13,627 bases of DNA from Bacilli bacterium (GCA_022791215.1 JAAVYQ010000088.1:1-13627); one strand, 5' to 3'; counted from the first letter of the stretch, positions 1-6,036 are shown. Numbers and translations: made by a program. The notes: generated from the letters alone by a model not told the origin.

Positions 1-222
1 ATTATTAAATTTTTCTAAATTCTTTTTTATATATTTGTATCTTTTATCTTTTGATTTAATATGTGTAGGAAAATAACTATCTATATTTTTAATTTTGTGA
101 AGTCCGACTAAATGATAAAAATTGTCATTATGAAATTCTATAAAAATAACTCTTTGACCATATTCTACCTTATAGATATATTTTTTTAATTCTTCAAAAG
201 TTTCTATTAATTGTTCTATCAT
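1..222 (-). CDS. Partial small protein, possible PBECR4-like RNase toxin (N-terminal 74 residues)
   Basis: The gene reads leftward and runs off the window edge, so only the first 74 residues are visible. The ATG at 222-220 has a good Shine-Dalgarno site (AAGGAG at 232-237) 9 nt upstream, directly after a terminator hairpin. The visible part has a helical start (MIEQLIETFEELKKYIYKV), then alternating strands with the motif DNFYHLVGLHK at about residues 36-46, then a Lys-rich stretch. An F-x-HL-x-GL motif followed by basic residues is what I remember of PBECR4-type (Barnase/EndoU/ColicinE5-D/RelE-like) predicted nucleases, but the catalytic C-terminal part lies outside the window. The position behind a promoter, structured RNA and terminator would suit a toxin controlled by RNA. 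The coding frame is well supported; the family assignment is weak. Confidence 0.6.
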   Translation of the reverse strand, partial: MIEQLIETFEELKKYIYKVEYGQRVIFIEFHNDNFYHLVGLHKIKNIDSYFPTHIKSKDKRYKYIKKNLEKFNN

Positions 223-235
223 CAATACTCTCCTT

Positions 236-271
236 AAATAAAAGAGAACTTACCAATTAAGATAAGTTCTC
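236..271 (-). terminator. Intrinsic terminator/attenuator before the 1-222 gene
   Basis: Inverted repeat GAGAACTTA (244-252) / TAAGTTCTC (263-271): 9 bp with a 10-nt loop, followed on the minus strand by a T-rich run (CTTTTATTT). It ends the structured RNA at 272-371 and lies 14 nt before the start codon at 222. Readthrough would therefore set expression of the downstream gene. The T-tract is short, so termination may be partial. Confidence 0.75.
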
Positions 272-371
272 AGTGGTAGAAGCCTAATTTTGTGTTAGGC
301 GAAATGACCTTCAACTTTGTGTTTAACCTTTACAGGTCGCCGAAGATAGGCTGGGACTACCAACTCCCGTC
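238..371 (-). ncRNA. Structured small RNA or leader of unrecognised family
   Basis: A transcript starting near 371 and ending at the terminator would be about 130 nt. The visible stems (plus coordinates) are: a closing stem 272-279 with 357-365 (8 bp, one bulge); GCC/GGC hairpin 339-341 with 349-351; GACCU/AGGUC stem 306-310 with 334-338, enclosing a second small stem 311-314 with 323-326; and GCCUAA/UUAGGC hairpin 282-287 with 295-300. Together they form a multibranch junction. A competing hairpin (353-356 with 365-368) would capture the 5' strand of the closing stem. I do not recognise it as SRP RNA, 6S, T-box or any riboswitch I know. It could be an RNA antitoxin, a riboswitch or an independent sRNA. 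Confidence 0.6.
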
Positions 372-377
372 AATAAT

Positions 378-406
378 ATTATATGATAAATCATATAAAT
401 TATCAA
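378..406 (-). promoter_or_regulatory. Sigma70-type promoter of the structured RNA
   Basis: On the minus strand TTGATA (401-406), a 17-bp spacer, then a perfect TATAAT (378-383). The predicted start is near 371, just before the first paired bases of the RNA. This is one of the best promoter matches in the window and fixes the strand of the RNA. Confidence 0.8.
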
Positions 407-497
407 TTGAATTTTTTCATAAAAACGAATAAAAAAACATTAAAATGCATATAAAATAAAAATTGCATAAAAATATAGCCCAAACATTATTAAATAG

Positions 498-506
498 TGA
501 TATAAT
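498..506 (+). promoter_or_regulatory. Extended -10 promoter of the deacetylase gene
   Basis: TGA-TATAAT (TG at 498-499, TATAAT 501-506) with no convincing -35 at 16-18 bp, so an extended -10 promoter. The start would fall near 513, leaving a leader of about 20 nt that contains the AAGGTGAT ribosome site before the ATG at 534. Confidence 0.5.
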
Positions 507-533
507 AATAAATGAGAGTGAAGGTGATATAAT

Positions 534-1748
534 ATGGAAGAAGTAAAAAAATATGCATTTTATTTTCTAACAGGAATAATACTTTTTCTTATATTGTATT
601 TAAGCATAAAAATTGCAGACAACATATTAAATGCAAATAGAATCATGTATGAAAAAGCAAGTCAATATGTAAACATGGAACTAAACAGTGATAAAACTCA
701 TACTAAAATAAAATATCCAAAATTTAATATAAAAACTTTAGATGAAGCAGTAGATGACTTAGTAGAAAAATACAAAACAAAAAACAATGTCAACATAGAA
801 TACACAGTATATGTAAGCAAAAATATAGTAAATATGTTTTTCAAAGTAATCGATAACAATATAATAAGTTACACAGACTTAAACTACAGTATAAACTCAA
901 AAGAATTTAACACAAAAGAAATATTTGACTTCAACATATTAGGTGAAGAAGTATTAAATAAAATCAAAACAAAATACAGTACTGAAATATACAACAAAGT
1001 ATTAGAAAATCAATTTAAAGACACATACATTAAAGTACAAGACGAAGGAATATATGTATATTACAGTCAAAAAATATTTAATAACTTGCCATATGAAGTA
1101 TATGTCTTCTTTAAAAACGAAAACGTAGAAAAAGTGGCAGAAGTACCATATGACAAAGTAATAGCATTCACATTTGATGATGGACCAGGAAATTACACAA
1201 TAGAATTAGCGCAGACATTACTAGCGAATAACAGCAAAGCAACATTTTTTGAACTTGGAAACAGGATGAAATACAATCAAGAAACGGTAAAAACATTATA
1301 TGGGTACGGAATGGAAATAGGTAGCCACACATATGCTCATAAAAACTTAAACAAATTAAATGACAACGAAATAGATGAAGAAATAAACTCAGTAAATATA
1401 CTATATAACGAAATAACTGGAGACAACATAAAATTATTAAGGCCACCATATGGAAATGCTGATTCAAAAGTAAAAGAAAGAGTAAATATGCCTATAATAA
1501 TGTGGAATGTAGACACAGAAGACTGGCTAAGTAGAAATAGTGAACAAATTAGTAATCACATATTAGAACATGCAGAAGATGGAGACATAATACTAATGCA
1601 TGACATATATGGAACTACACTAGAAGCGGTAAAAATGGCATTACCCATACTAAGAGCGCGAGGTTTTAAAATAACCACAGTAAGTGAATTAGCAGAAATA
1701 AAAGGTGTGACTTTAGAAAAAGGAGTAAGCTATAGACATTTCAAATAA
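534..1748 (+). CDS. Membrane-anchored PdaC-like polysaccharide deacetylase
   Basis: 404 residues, likely acting on peptidoglycan or another wall glycan outside the cell by removing N-acetyl groups. Residues about 8-28 form one hydrophobic segment with no cleavage site, so a signal anchor. Residues about 60-205 look like the DUF4163/DUF3298 region that precedes the catalytic domain in Bacillus PdaC. The NodB domain follows with all five motifs: TFDDGP (213-218, catalytic and metal Asp), HTYAH (265-269, metal His), RPPYG (303-307), the DTEDW region (about 325-329) and LMHD (354-357). The gene is complete and all expected catalytic residues are present. It has its own promoter and is followed by a gene with a separate promoter, so it is probably monocistronic. 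Substrate (GlcNAc or MurNAc) cannot be told. Confidence 0.9.
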   Translation: MEEVKKYAFYFLTGIILFLILYLSIKIADNILNANRIMYEKASQYVNMELNSDKTHTKIKYPKFNIKTLDEAVDDLVEKYKTKNNVNIEYTVYVSKNIVNMFFKVIDNNIISYTDLNYSINSKEFNTKEIFDFNILGEEVLNKIKTKYSTEIYNKVLENQFKDTYIKVQDEGIYVYYSQKIFNNLPYEVYVFFKNENVEKVAEVPYDKVIAFTFDDGPGNYTIELAQTLLANNSKATFFELGNRMKYNQETVKTLYGYGMEIGSHTYAHKNLNKLNDNEIDEEINSVNILYNEITGDNIKLLRPPYGNADSKVKERVNMPIIMWNVDTEDWLSRNSEQISNHILEHAEDGDIILMHDIYGTTLEAVKMALPILRARGFKITTVSELAEIKGVTLEKGVSYRHFK

Positions 1749-1753
1749 TATAC

Positions 1754-1782
1754 TTTACATGATATTTCACTTTTGCTATAAT
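1754..1782 (+). promoter_or_regulatory. Promoter giving a leaderless transcript of the 1790 gene
   Basis: TTTACA (1754-1759), 17-bp spacer, TGC-TATAAT (TATAAT 1777-1782). A start 7-8 nt downstream falls on 1789-1790, which is the A of the start codon. No Shine-Dalgarno sequence is present between the -10 and the ATG. Confidence 0.75.
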
Positions 1783-1789
1783 CTTAAAT

Positions 1790-2506
1790 ATGAAAGAAAG
1801 AAGTAAGAAAATAAAATTTTGGTTAGTGAATATAATAACATTCACTAGAGTAATTGGCTCAATTATTATGCCCATAATATATTTTACAAAAGGGATAGAA
1901 ACACTAGTATTTTTTGTTGTAACTTTATTTCTAACAGATTTTATAGATGGAAAACTATCTAGAATATGGAAAGTAGAAAGTTTCTTAGGAAGTTTATTAG
2001 ATTCTGTGAGTGATAAATTATTTGCTTTTGTAATGCTAGGAATATTATCATATGAATACCCTGGACTATTAAGCGTACTAACATTAGAATTTATAATATT
2101 TGTAATAAACACGTTGGCATTTAGTGAATTCAAAAATGTACAATCAAGTAAAATCGGAAAACTAAAAACATTTATTATGGATGCTTCACTATCTATACTT
2201 TGTTTCTTCAGTGCCAAAGATCTACTTGGAGATTTTCTAGGACAAAAATTTATAAAAATAATTACCAAAATAGAATATAGTACATCATACATACTAATAG
2301 GAATAATGTTTGGGATTGGACTAGTAACAGTATGTGATTACTCTAAAAAAAGACTAAAACAAGTAACAAAATATGAGAAAATGAAATATAAACAACTAAA
2401 AAACTTCAAAGAAATATGGAAAATATTAACAACTAGAGAAACATACATAAACAACAAAAACAAAAGTTTAAAAGAACTATTATATAAAGAAAAAAGCCAC
2501 AAATAA
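1790..2506 (+). CDS. CDP-alcohol phosphatidyltransferase family protein
   Basis: 238 residues, an integral membrane enzyme that transfers a phosphatidyl (or similar) group from a CDP-linked donor to an alcohol; PgsA-like phosphatidylglycerophosphate synthase is the commonest role. The family signature is readable: D50-x2-D53-G54-x2-S57-R58-x8-G67-x3-D71-x3-D75. All four metal Asp are present; the usual Ala before the Arg is Ser here. The N-terminal stretch (FWLVNIITFTRVIGS) matches the amphipathic helix seen before the first membrane segment in PgsA, which supports the ATG at 1790. Several hydrophobic segments follow to about residue 185, then a very Lys-rich cytosolic tail of about 50 residues. 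The ATG lies at the predicted transcription start, so the mRNA is probably leaderless. The acceptor alcohol is not resolved. Confidence 0.85.
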   Translation: MKERSKKIKFWLVNIITFTRVIGSIIMPIIYFTKGIETLVFFVVTLFLTDFIDGKLSRIWKVESFLGSLLDSVSDKLFAFVMLGILSYEYPGLLSVLTLEFIIFVINTLAFSEFKNVQSSKIGKLKTFIMDASLSILCFFSAKDLLGDFLGQKFIKIITKIEYSTSYILIGIMFGIGLVTVCDYSKKRLKQVTKYEKMKYKQLKNFKEIWKILTTRETYINNKNKSLKELLYKEKSHK

Positions 2507-2523
2507 AAGTGACTCTTTTTATT
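2490..2523. terminator. Shared bidirectional terminator of convergent genes
   Basis: AAAAAG (2491-2496) pairs with CTTTTT (2515-2520) and CAC (2498-2500) with GTG (2509-2511), with a small internal loop. Flanking A and T runs serve both directions. The stop codons of the 1790 and 2968 genes both lie inside it. Confidence 0.65.
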
Positions 2524-2968
2524 TCGATAAAATCTTCAAATAAGAATTTCCAAACTCTCTATAAGTAATAATGCCATCATTATTAAGATCATCTTTCGCA
2601 TCATAACCTTCTTGATCCAAAGAAAACATAACTTCATCATCCTTTACCAACGTGCTAAGTGCTCTCAAAAAAGAAAACTTATCATAATCATGTTTCAAAA
2701 TAACTTTAATATAAGAATATTCCTCATCAGTAAGAATAATACTAGCATGTGATACGTTATCATTACAATCCTTATCTACACAATAACTATTTTCATTCAA
2801 AGTAAGTTTTCTAGTAAGCCTATTTATTTCCATCTTATAAAACGAAAGTGGCTCCTTAGAAGTTTTAAGTTCTACGCTAATAAACAAAATCTTATCCAAA
2901 CAAATAAAACAAACTAACAAACCTATTAAAACAACAAGAAATTTTCTATTTATAAAAAACTTTTTCAT
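2519..2968 (-). CDS. Membrane-anchored protein with a single EF-hand loop
   Basis: 149 residues from the ATG at 2968-2966; the longer frame from a TTG at 2983 has no ribosome site and would run through the promoter -10. After a basic start (MKKFFINRKF), residues about 9-29 are hydrophobic, so a signal anchor or signal peptide with the rest outside. Near the C-terminus residues 127-138 form a textbook calcium-binding EF-hand loop, DLNNDGIITYRE, with D1, N3, D5, G6, I8 and E12. Two Cys (about residues 63 and 68) could form a disulphide. A single loop followed by a short helix may bind calcium as a dimer or resemble half a dockerin, though position 12 is Glu, not the Asp usual in dockerins. Function not recognised. 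It is transcribed alone, convergent with the CDP-alcohol transferase gene. Confidence 0.8.
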   Translation of the reverse strand: MKKFFINRKFLVVLIGLLVCFICLDKILFISVELKTSKEPLSFYKMEINRLTRKLTLNENSYCVDKDCNDNVSHASIILTDEEYSYIKVILKHDYDKFSFLRALSTLVKDDEVMFSLDQEGYDAKDDLNNDGIITYREFGNSYLKILSK

Positions 2969-2974
2969 AAATAA

Positions 2975-3003
2975 ATTATACAATTTAAACTGAAATAAGT
3001 AAA
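2975..3003 (-). promoter_or_regulatory. Promoter giving a leaderless transcript of the EF-hand gene
   Basis: Minus strand TTTACT (2998-3003), 17-bp spacer, perfect TATAAT (2975-2980). Only 6 nt separate the -10 from the ATG at 2968, so the transcript should begin at or next to the start codon. Confidence 0.65.
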
Positions 3004-3074
3004 TTAAAAAACAACCACATTTACAAAAACACAGTTCATTATTAAAAATTTATGATTTTCCATAATTAATAGTA

Positions 3075-3103
3075 GTGACTTTTGTTTATTAAAATGTTAA
3101 AAT
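3075..3103 (+). promoter_or_regulatory. Probable racemase promoter
   Basis: GTGACT (3075-3080), 17-bp spacer, TAAAAT (3098-3103). The start would be near 3110, leaving a short leader with a strong GGAGG site (3116-3120) before the ATG at 3127. Confidence 0.5.
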
Positions 3104-3126
3104 AATATGTAATTTGGAGGGATTTC

Positions 3127-3837
3127 ATGAAAACAATTGGAATTATTGGGGGTATGAGTTACGAATCATCAATTCATTATTATGAAAGAATTAACGCACA
3201 AGTAAATACACTAGTTGGTGGATTAACTTGTGCTAAAATGATTGTCTATAATGTGAATTTTGAAGATATTAGGAAATTAATGTTATCTAATGAATGGGAT
3301 AAAATCGGAGTAGAACTTGCAACTATAGCAAAAACATTAGAAAATGCTGGAGCAAACTATATTGTTATAGCAACTAATACAATGCACAAATTGGCTGACT
3401 ATGTTCAAAGTAAAATTAATATACCTTTAATCCATATTGCCGATTGTGTTGCAGATAAATGCAAAGAAAGTAATATCACTAATGTAGGACTTCTAGGAAC
3501 AAAATATACAATGGTTGAAGATTTTTTGAAAGATAGATTAAGAACTAATGGTTTAACTGTAACTACTCCTCAAAATGAAGAAAATATTAATGAAATTGAT
3601 AGAATAATATTTGAAGAGTTATGCAAAGGTATAATAAAAAATAGTTCAAGAGAGTATTATATTAATGTAATAAATAATATGATACAACAAAATAACATTA
3701 AAGGTGTAATATTAGGGTGTACAGAGATTGAAATGCTAGTAAAACAAACAAATTTAGATATTCCACTTTTTGATACAACACAATCGCACATTGATTCCAT
3801 TGTTGGATATTCTTTAGAAAGAAAGTTAATAAAATAA
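3127..3837 (+). CDS. Aspartate/glutamate racemase family protein (YgeA type)
   Basis: 236 residues, close in length and alignment to E. coli YgeA, a cofactor-independent amino-acid racemase with two pseudo-symmetric Rossmann-like halves. The N-terminal MKTIGIIGGMSYESS is the family start. The first active-site motif is ATNTMHK, with Thr83 where many aspartate racemases have Cys; the second is GCTEIEML with Cys198. As I recall, the Thr/Cys pair is that of the YgeA (L-Asp/Glu-type) racemase rather than the Cys/Cys type. Codon use differs from the core operon: by my count Asn is AAT 19 times and AAC 3 times, against about 7 and 10 in mltG, and Ile is often ATT. This suggests recent acquisition. 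It stands alone between its own promoter and a non-coding stretch. Confidence 0.88.
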   Translation: MKTIGIIGGMSYESSIHYYERINAQVNTLVGGLTCAKMIVYNVNFEDIRKLMLSNEWDKIGVELATIAKTLENAGANYIVIATNTMHKLADYVQSKINIPLIHIADCVADKCKESNITNVGLLGTKYTMVEDFLKDRLRTNGLTVTTPQNEENINEIDRIIFEELCKGIIKNSSREYYINVINNMIQQNNIKGVILGCTEIEMLVKQTNLDIPLFDTTQSHIDSIVGYSLERKLIK

Positions 3838-3915
3838 TAACTAACCATAAATGAGTTTTTCTTTTGTAAATAGTTTATATTTTTAGATTGATATAATTGC
3901 TAAAAATTATTTACT

Positions 3916-3960
3916 ACATAATAGATTGTAAATACTATTTCTTTATTATGTTTAGTATTT
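3916..3960. repeat. Two interleaved perfect 8-bp inverted repeats
   Basis: Arm A is ACATAATA (3916-3923) with TATTATGT (3944-3951); arm B is AAATACTA (3930-3937) with TAGTATTT (3953-3960). The order is A, B, A', B'. Loop lengths (6, 6 and 1 nt) make simultaneous pairing in a classical pseudoknot unlikely, so in RNA the two hairpins would compete. In DNA they could be overlapping protein sites. Confidence 0.65.
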
Positions 3961-4091
3961 GAGCGACAACACTACAAGCCTCGTTTATAAAGGTATATTC
4001 TAAAACTCATTGCTGTCATTTTGTTCATTTTGCCTTATTGGCTTTAGCAATAAAAATAGAAACACTCATCAACTTTGATATAGTGTCATCA

Positions 4092-4142
4092 CTTTTAAAA
4101 AAGAGACATTCACTTACAATAATGAACGTTCTCTTTTTTAAG
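4092..4142. terminator. Long bidirectional terminator
   Basis: Left arm containing AAAAAAGAGA (4097-4106) pairs with TCTCTTTTTT (4130-4139), and ATTCA with TGAA extends the stem inward with one mismatch and one bulge. T-runs exist on both strands. On the minus strand it lies 60-110 bp after the AAA+ stop; on the plus strand it would end the candidate RNA. Confidence 0.7.
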
Positions 4143-4199
4143 TTTATACAAGTTTCCTTAATAAATTCATATATTAAAGAAATAATTGCATTTACAAAA

Positions 4200-5903
4200 T
4201 TATAAAACTAATTTTTTAATAGAATCACTACTAAAAACATAACTATCATCTAGCATCTCAATAGTAAGAGTAATCTTATCAACATTGCTAAATAAGCCAA
4301 ACTCAACTGCTTCCAAAAGTTTAACCTTAAGTTTAGCAACCTCAGAATTTAAACCTCTAGCCCCGATATTCATTAACAAAGCGCGGTTAGTAATTTCATC
4401 AATAATATCATCATTATAATCTATAACTAAATTATAAAAAATCTCAAAAAACTTTTTCATATTTTTTAATGGACTAATTTCAGAAAAAATTAGAATATTT
4501 CTAAGTGACTCAAAATTCTTTAAAGGATTAAGTTCTAAAATTAAACTAAGTCTCCCAGCAAACTCATCTTTAACACCAAAATTAATCAAAGTAGATTGAT
4601 CAACTTTAGTATTAAAATCTAAACATCTATTACCGACACCAATAAGTTTTTTATTCAAATAACTATAAATATCAGAAAAAGCACCGCCAAAGATAAAAGT
4701 AAGAAGAGAAGTATCAAAATCAATTGTCATACCTGCTGATTTAATTTGAACAGTTATACCACTTACCCAAGAAAGAAGTTCATCAACAATTCCATCTCTA
4801 ATCTTTAAATTTGAATTAAAAAGTTTATCTACTTCATCAAAGAAAATTATACCTTTCTCAGCCATTTTTATATCATTATTTGCATTAACAATTAAACTAT
4901 ATAAAACTTCAGTTAAACTAGAATCAACATAACCAACACCACTAAAATTAGTCGCAGCAGTTTTAACAATTGGAATACCTAAATGCTTAGCAGTTTCTCT
5001 AACAATAGCAGTCTTACCAACACCAGTCGGACCAATCAATAAAACGTTATGTTTCTCAGTTTGAATTAAATCACTGTCTCCATAATTAACTAATTTATAA
5101 TTAGAAAGAAGAACAGGGACTAAACTTTTAATAACCTTATCTTGTGAAACTATTTTAGACTTTACTTTTTCAATTATCCCTAACGAATTTCTACCATTAG
5201 AAGTAGATTTATTTTCTACTTTAGAAACTTGCTCATTATTGTGAATATCCATATATTCTTTATAATGATTTATAATAGAACATTGATGCTTACCACTTTC
5301 GATATCTGGCTTTGCTTTAGCGTCAAGATCTAAAAGTTCAACAAAATTTATAGAAAAATCAATTATTAAATTTTTGGCATCGTCAATATATAAACTTCTC
5401 CAATATTTATCTTGTTGAGTATAATCTTCTATTGAATTTGTAATTTCTAAATCTTTAGAATTATCTTTTTGTATTAATTTAAATTCTTTACGAAAATGTT
5501 TTGAATCTATATACATCACATAATCGGAATTTTTATTTATAGTTATACGATGTCTTAAATTTTCAAATATAAGATCGTTTAATATATCAACAAATTCGCT
5601 TTTATCTTGTGTTACAAACTCTTTTTGTATTAATTCTTGCATTTTATTACTGTGACTAGGATGAAGATTATTTTCTAATAAAATATAAAAAGTTTCCTTA
5701 TCTGGATCACTATCAAATGAATCAGGATCAAAAAATCTATTTCCATAGACACCAGCTATAACTTTAAAATTATCAAGATTAGATACATTTAACCCTTTGT
5801 AGACTTTTCCTGTTAAAATGACATTATCATATAATAAAACAGTTTCCTTATATTCTAATTTATCCTCTCCCAAATTTTTATAAAAAATTGACGATAAACT
5901 CAA
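4200..5903 (-). CDS. ClpX-like AAA+ unfoldase with novel N-terminal region
   Basis: 567 residues from a TTG at 5903. Residues about 240-567 align by eye to ClpX: Walker A GPTGVGKT (291-298), pore-loop position GYVD (324-327, ClpX has GYVG), Walker B IIFFDEVDK (352-360), sensor-1 region FIFGGAF (403-409), EFAGRL with the arginine finger (447-452) and sensor-2 GARGL (514-518). IGVG (421-424) sits where ClpX has the ClpP-docking IGF loop, so ClpP contact is doubtful. The ClpX zinc domain is absent; residues 1-240 are an unrecognised, acidic, partly beta-rich region, so substrate choice is probably specialised. The start is uncertain: TTG, no ribosome site, in-frame TAA five codons upstream. An IS element lies just 26 bp upstream and probably cut the gene off from its promoter. 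The housekeeping clpX is presumably elsewhere. Confidence 0.85.
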   Translation of the reverse strand: MSLSSIFYKNLGEDKLEYKETVLLYDNVILTGKVYKGLNVSNLDNFKVIAGVYGNRFFDPDSFDSDPDKETFYILLENNLHPSHSNKMQELIQKEFVTQDKSEFVDILNDLIFENLRHRITINKNSDYVMYIDSKHFRKEFKLIQKDNSKDLEITNSIEDYTQQDKYWRSLYIDDAKNLIIDFSINFVELLDLDAKAKPDIESGKHQCSIINHYKEYMDIHNNEQVSKVENKSTSNGRNSLGIIEKVKSKIVSQDKVIKSLVPVLLSNYKLVNYGDSDLIQTEKHNVLLIGPTGVGKTAIVRETAKHLGIPIVKTAATNFSGVGYVDSSLTEVLYSLIVNANNDIKMAEKGIIFFDEVDKLFNSNLKIRDGIVDELLSWVSGITVQIKSAGMTIDFDTSLLTFIFGGAFSDIYSYLNKKLIGVGNRCLDFNTKVDQSTLINFGVKDEFAGRLSLILELNPLKNFESLRNILIFSEISPLKNMKKFFEIFYNLVIDYNDDIIDEITNRALLMNIGARGLNSEVAKLKVKLLEAVEFGLFSNVDKITLTIEMLDDSYVFSSDSIKKLVL

Positions 5904-5929
5904 GGTTGCCGACAGTTAGAAATTAAAAA

Positions 5930-5979
5930 AAGGGGATGTTGAAAGTTAATGATTAACTTTCACATCTTCTTTTTTTGTT
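5930..5979 (+). repeat. Left terminal inverted repeat of the IS, hairpin-forming
   Basis: Begins AAGGGGATGTTG and contains a perfect palindrome, GAAAGTTAAT around a central G, continuing outward as GATG with CATC and, with the flanking A-run, a T7 tract at the inner side. As RNA the whole repeat folds into a long stem with a T-tail, so it should stop transcription entering the IS from the left flank. Confidence 0.85.
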
Positions 5980-6027
5980 ATTAAAATTTTTAAAAACGCT
6001 AGAAAAGTTAATTTCTAACGTAATTTG

Positions 6028-6036
6028 TGATACAAT
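6028..6036 (+). promoter_or_regulatory. Extended -10 promoter of the transposase gene
   Basis: TGA-TACAAT (TG 6028-6029, TACAAT 6031-6036) with no good -35. The start would be near 6043, ten bases before the ATG at 6053, giving weak expression as usual for a transposase. Confidence 0.45.

Larger units (their letters stand above)
3889..4142 (+). ncRNA. Candidate small RNA in a 361-bp stretch without a gene
   Basis: Between the racemase (ends 3837) and the AAA+ gene (ends 4200) I see no credible ORF. There is an extended -10 (TG at 3889-3890, TATAAT 3892-3897, predicted start near 3904), interleaved inverted repeats (3916-3960), a small hairpin (4034-4052: TTATTG with CAATAA), a hairpin with two helices (about 4063-4088: ACACT with AGTGT, ATCA with TGAT), and a terminator (4092-4142). 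These parts in order suggest a plus-strand RNA of about 235 nt. I do not recognise the family. It could also be the decayed end of a mobile element. Confidence 0.4.

Noticed and set aside
238..371. SRP RNA, 6S RNA, T-box or a known riboswitch as identity of the structured RNA.
   Set aside because: None of the conserved cores I know (SRP GGAAG/AGCA loop, T-box GGUGG, M-box, SAM, purine) can be found on either strand.
1741..2292. Minus-strand open frame opposite the CDP-alcohol transferase gene.
   Set aside because: It overlaps a gene with a clear enzyme signature and has no ribosome site or recognisable domain.
2969..2983. TTG at 2983 as start of the EF-hand protein.
   Set aside because: The five extra codons are the promoter -10 itself. 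No ribosome site precedes it.
3960..4100. Resemblance of the stretch TAGCAATAAAAAT ... ATCAACTTTGATATAGTG to a type II CRISPR tracrRNA tail, and a TTCTAAAAC-like repeat end at about 3996-4004.
   Set aside because: There is no second repeat copy, no spacer array and no cas gene in the window. The match is short and in AT-rich DNA. I kept only the general small-RNA suggestion.
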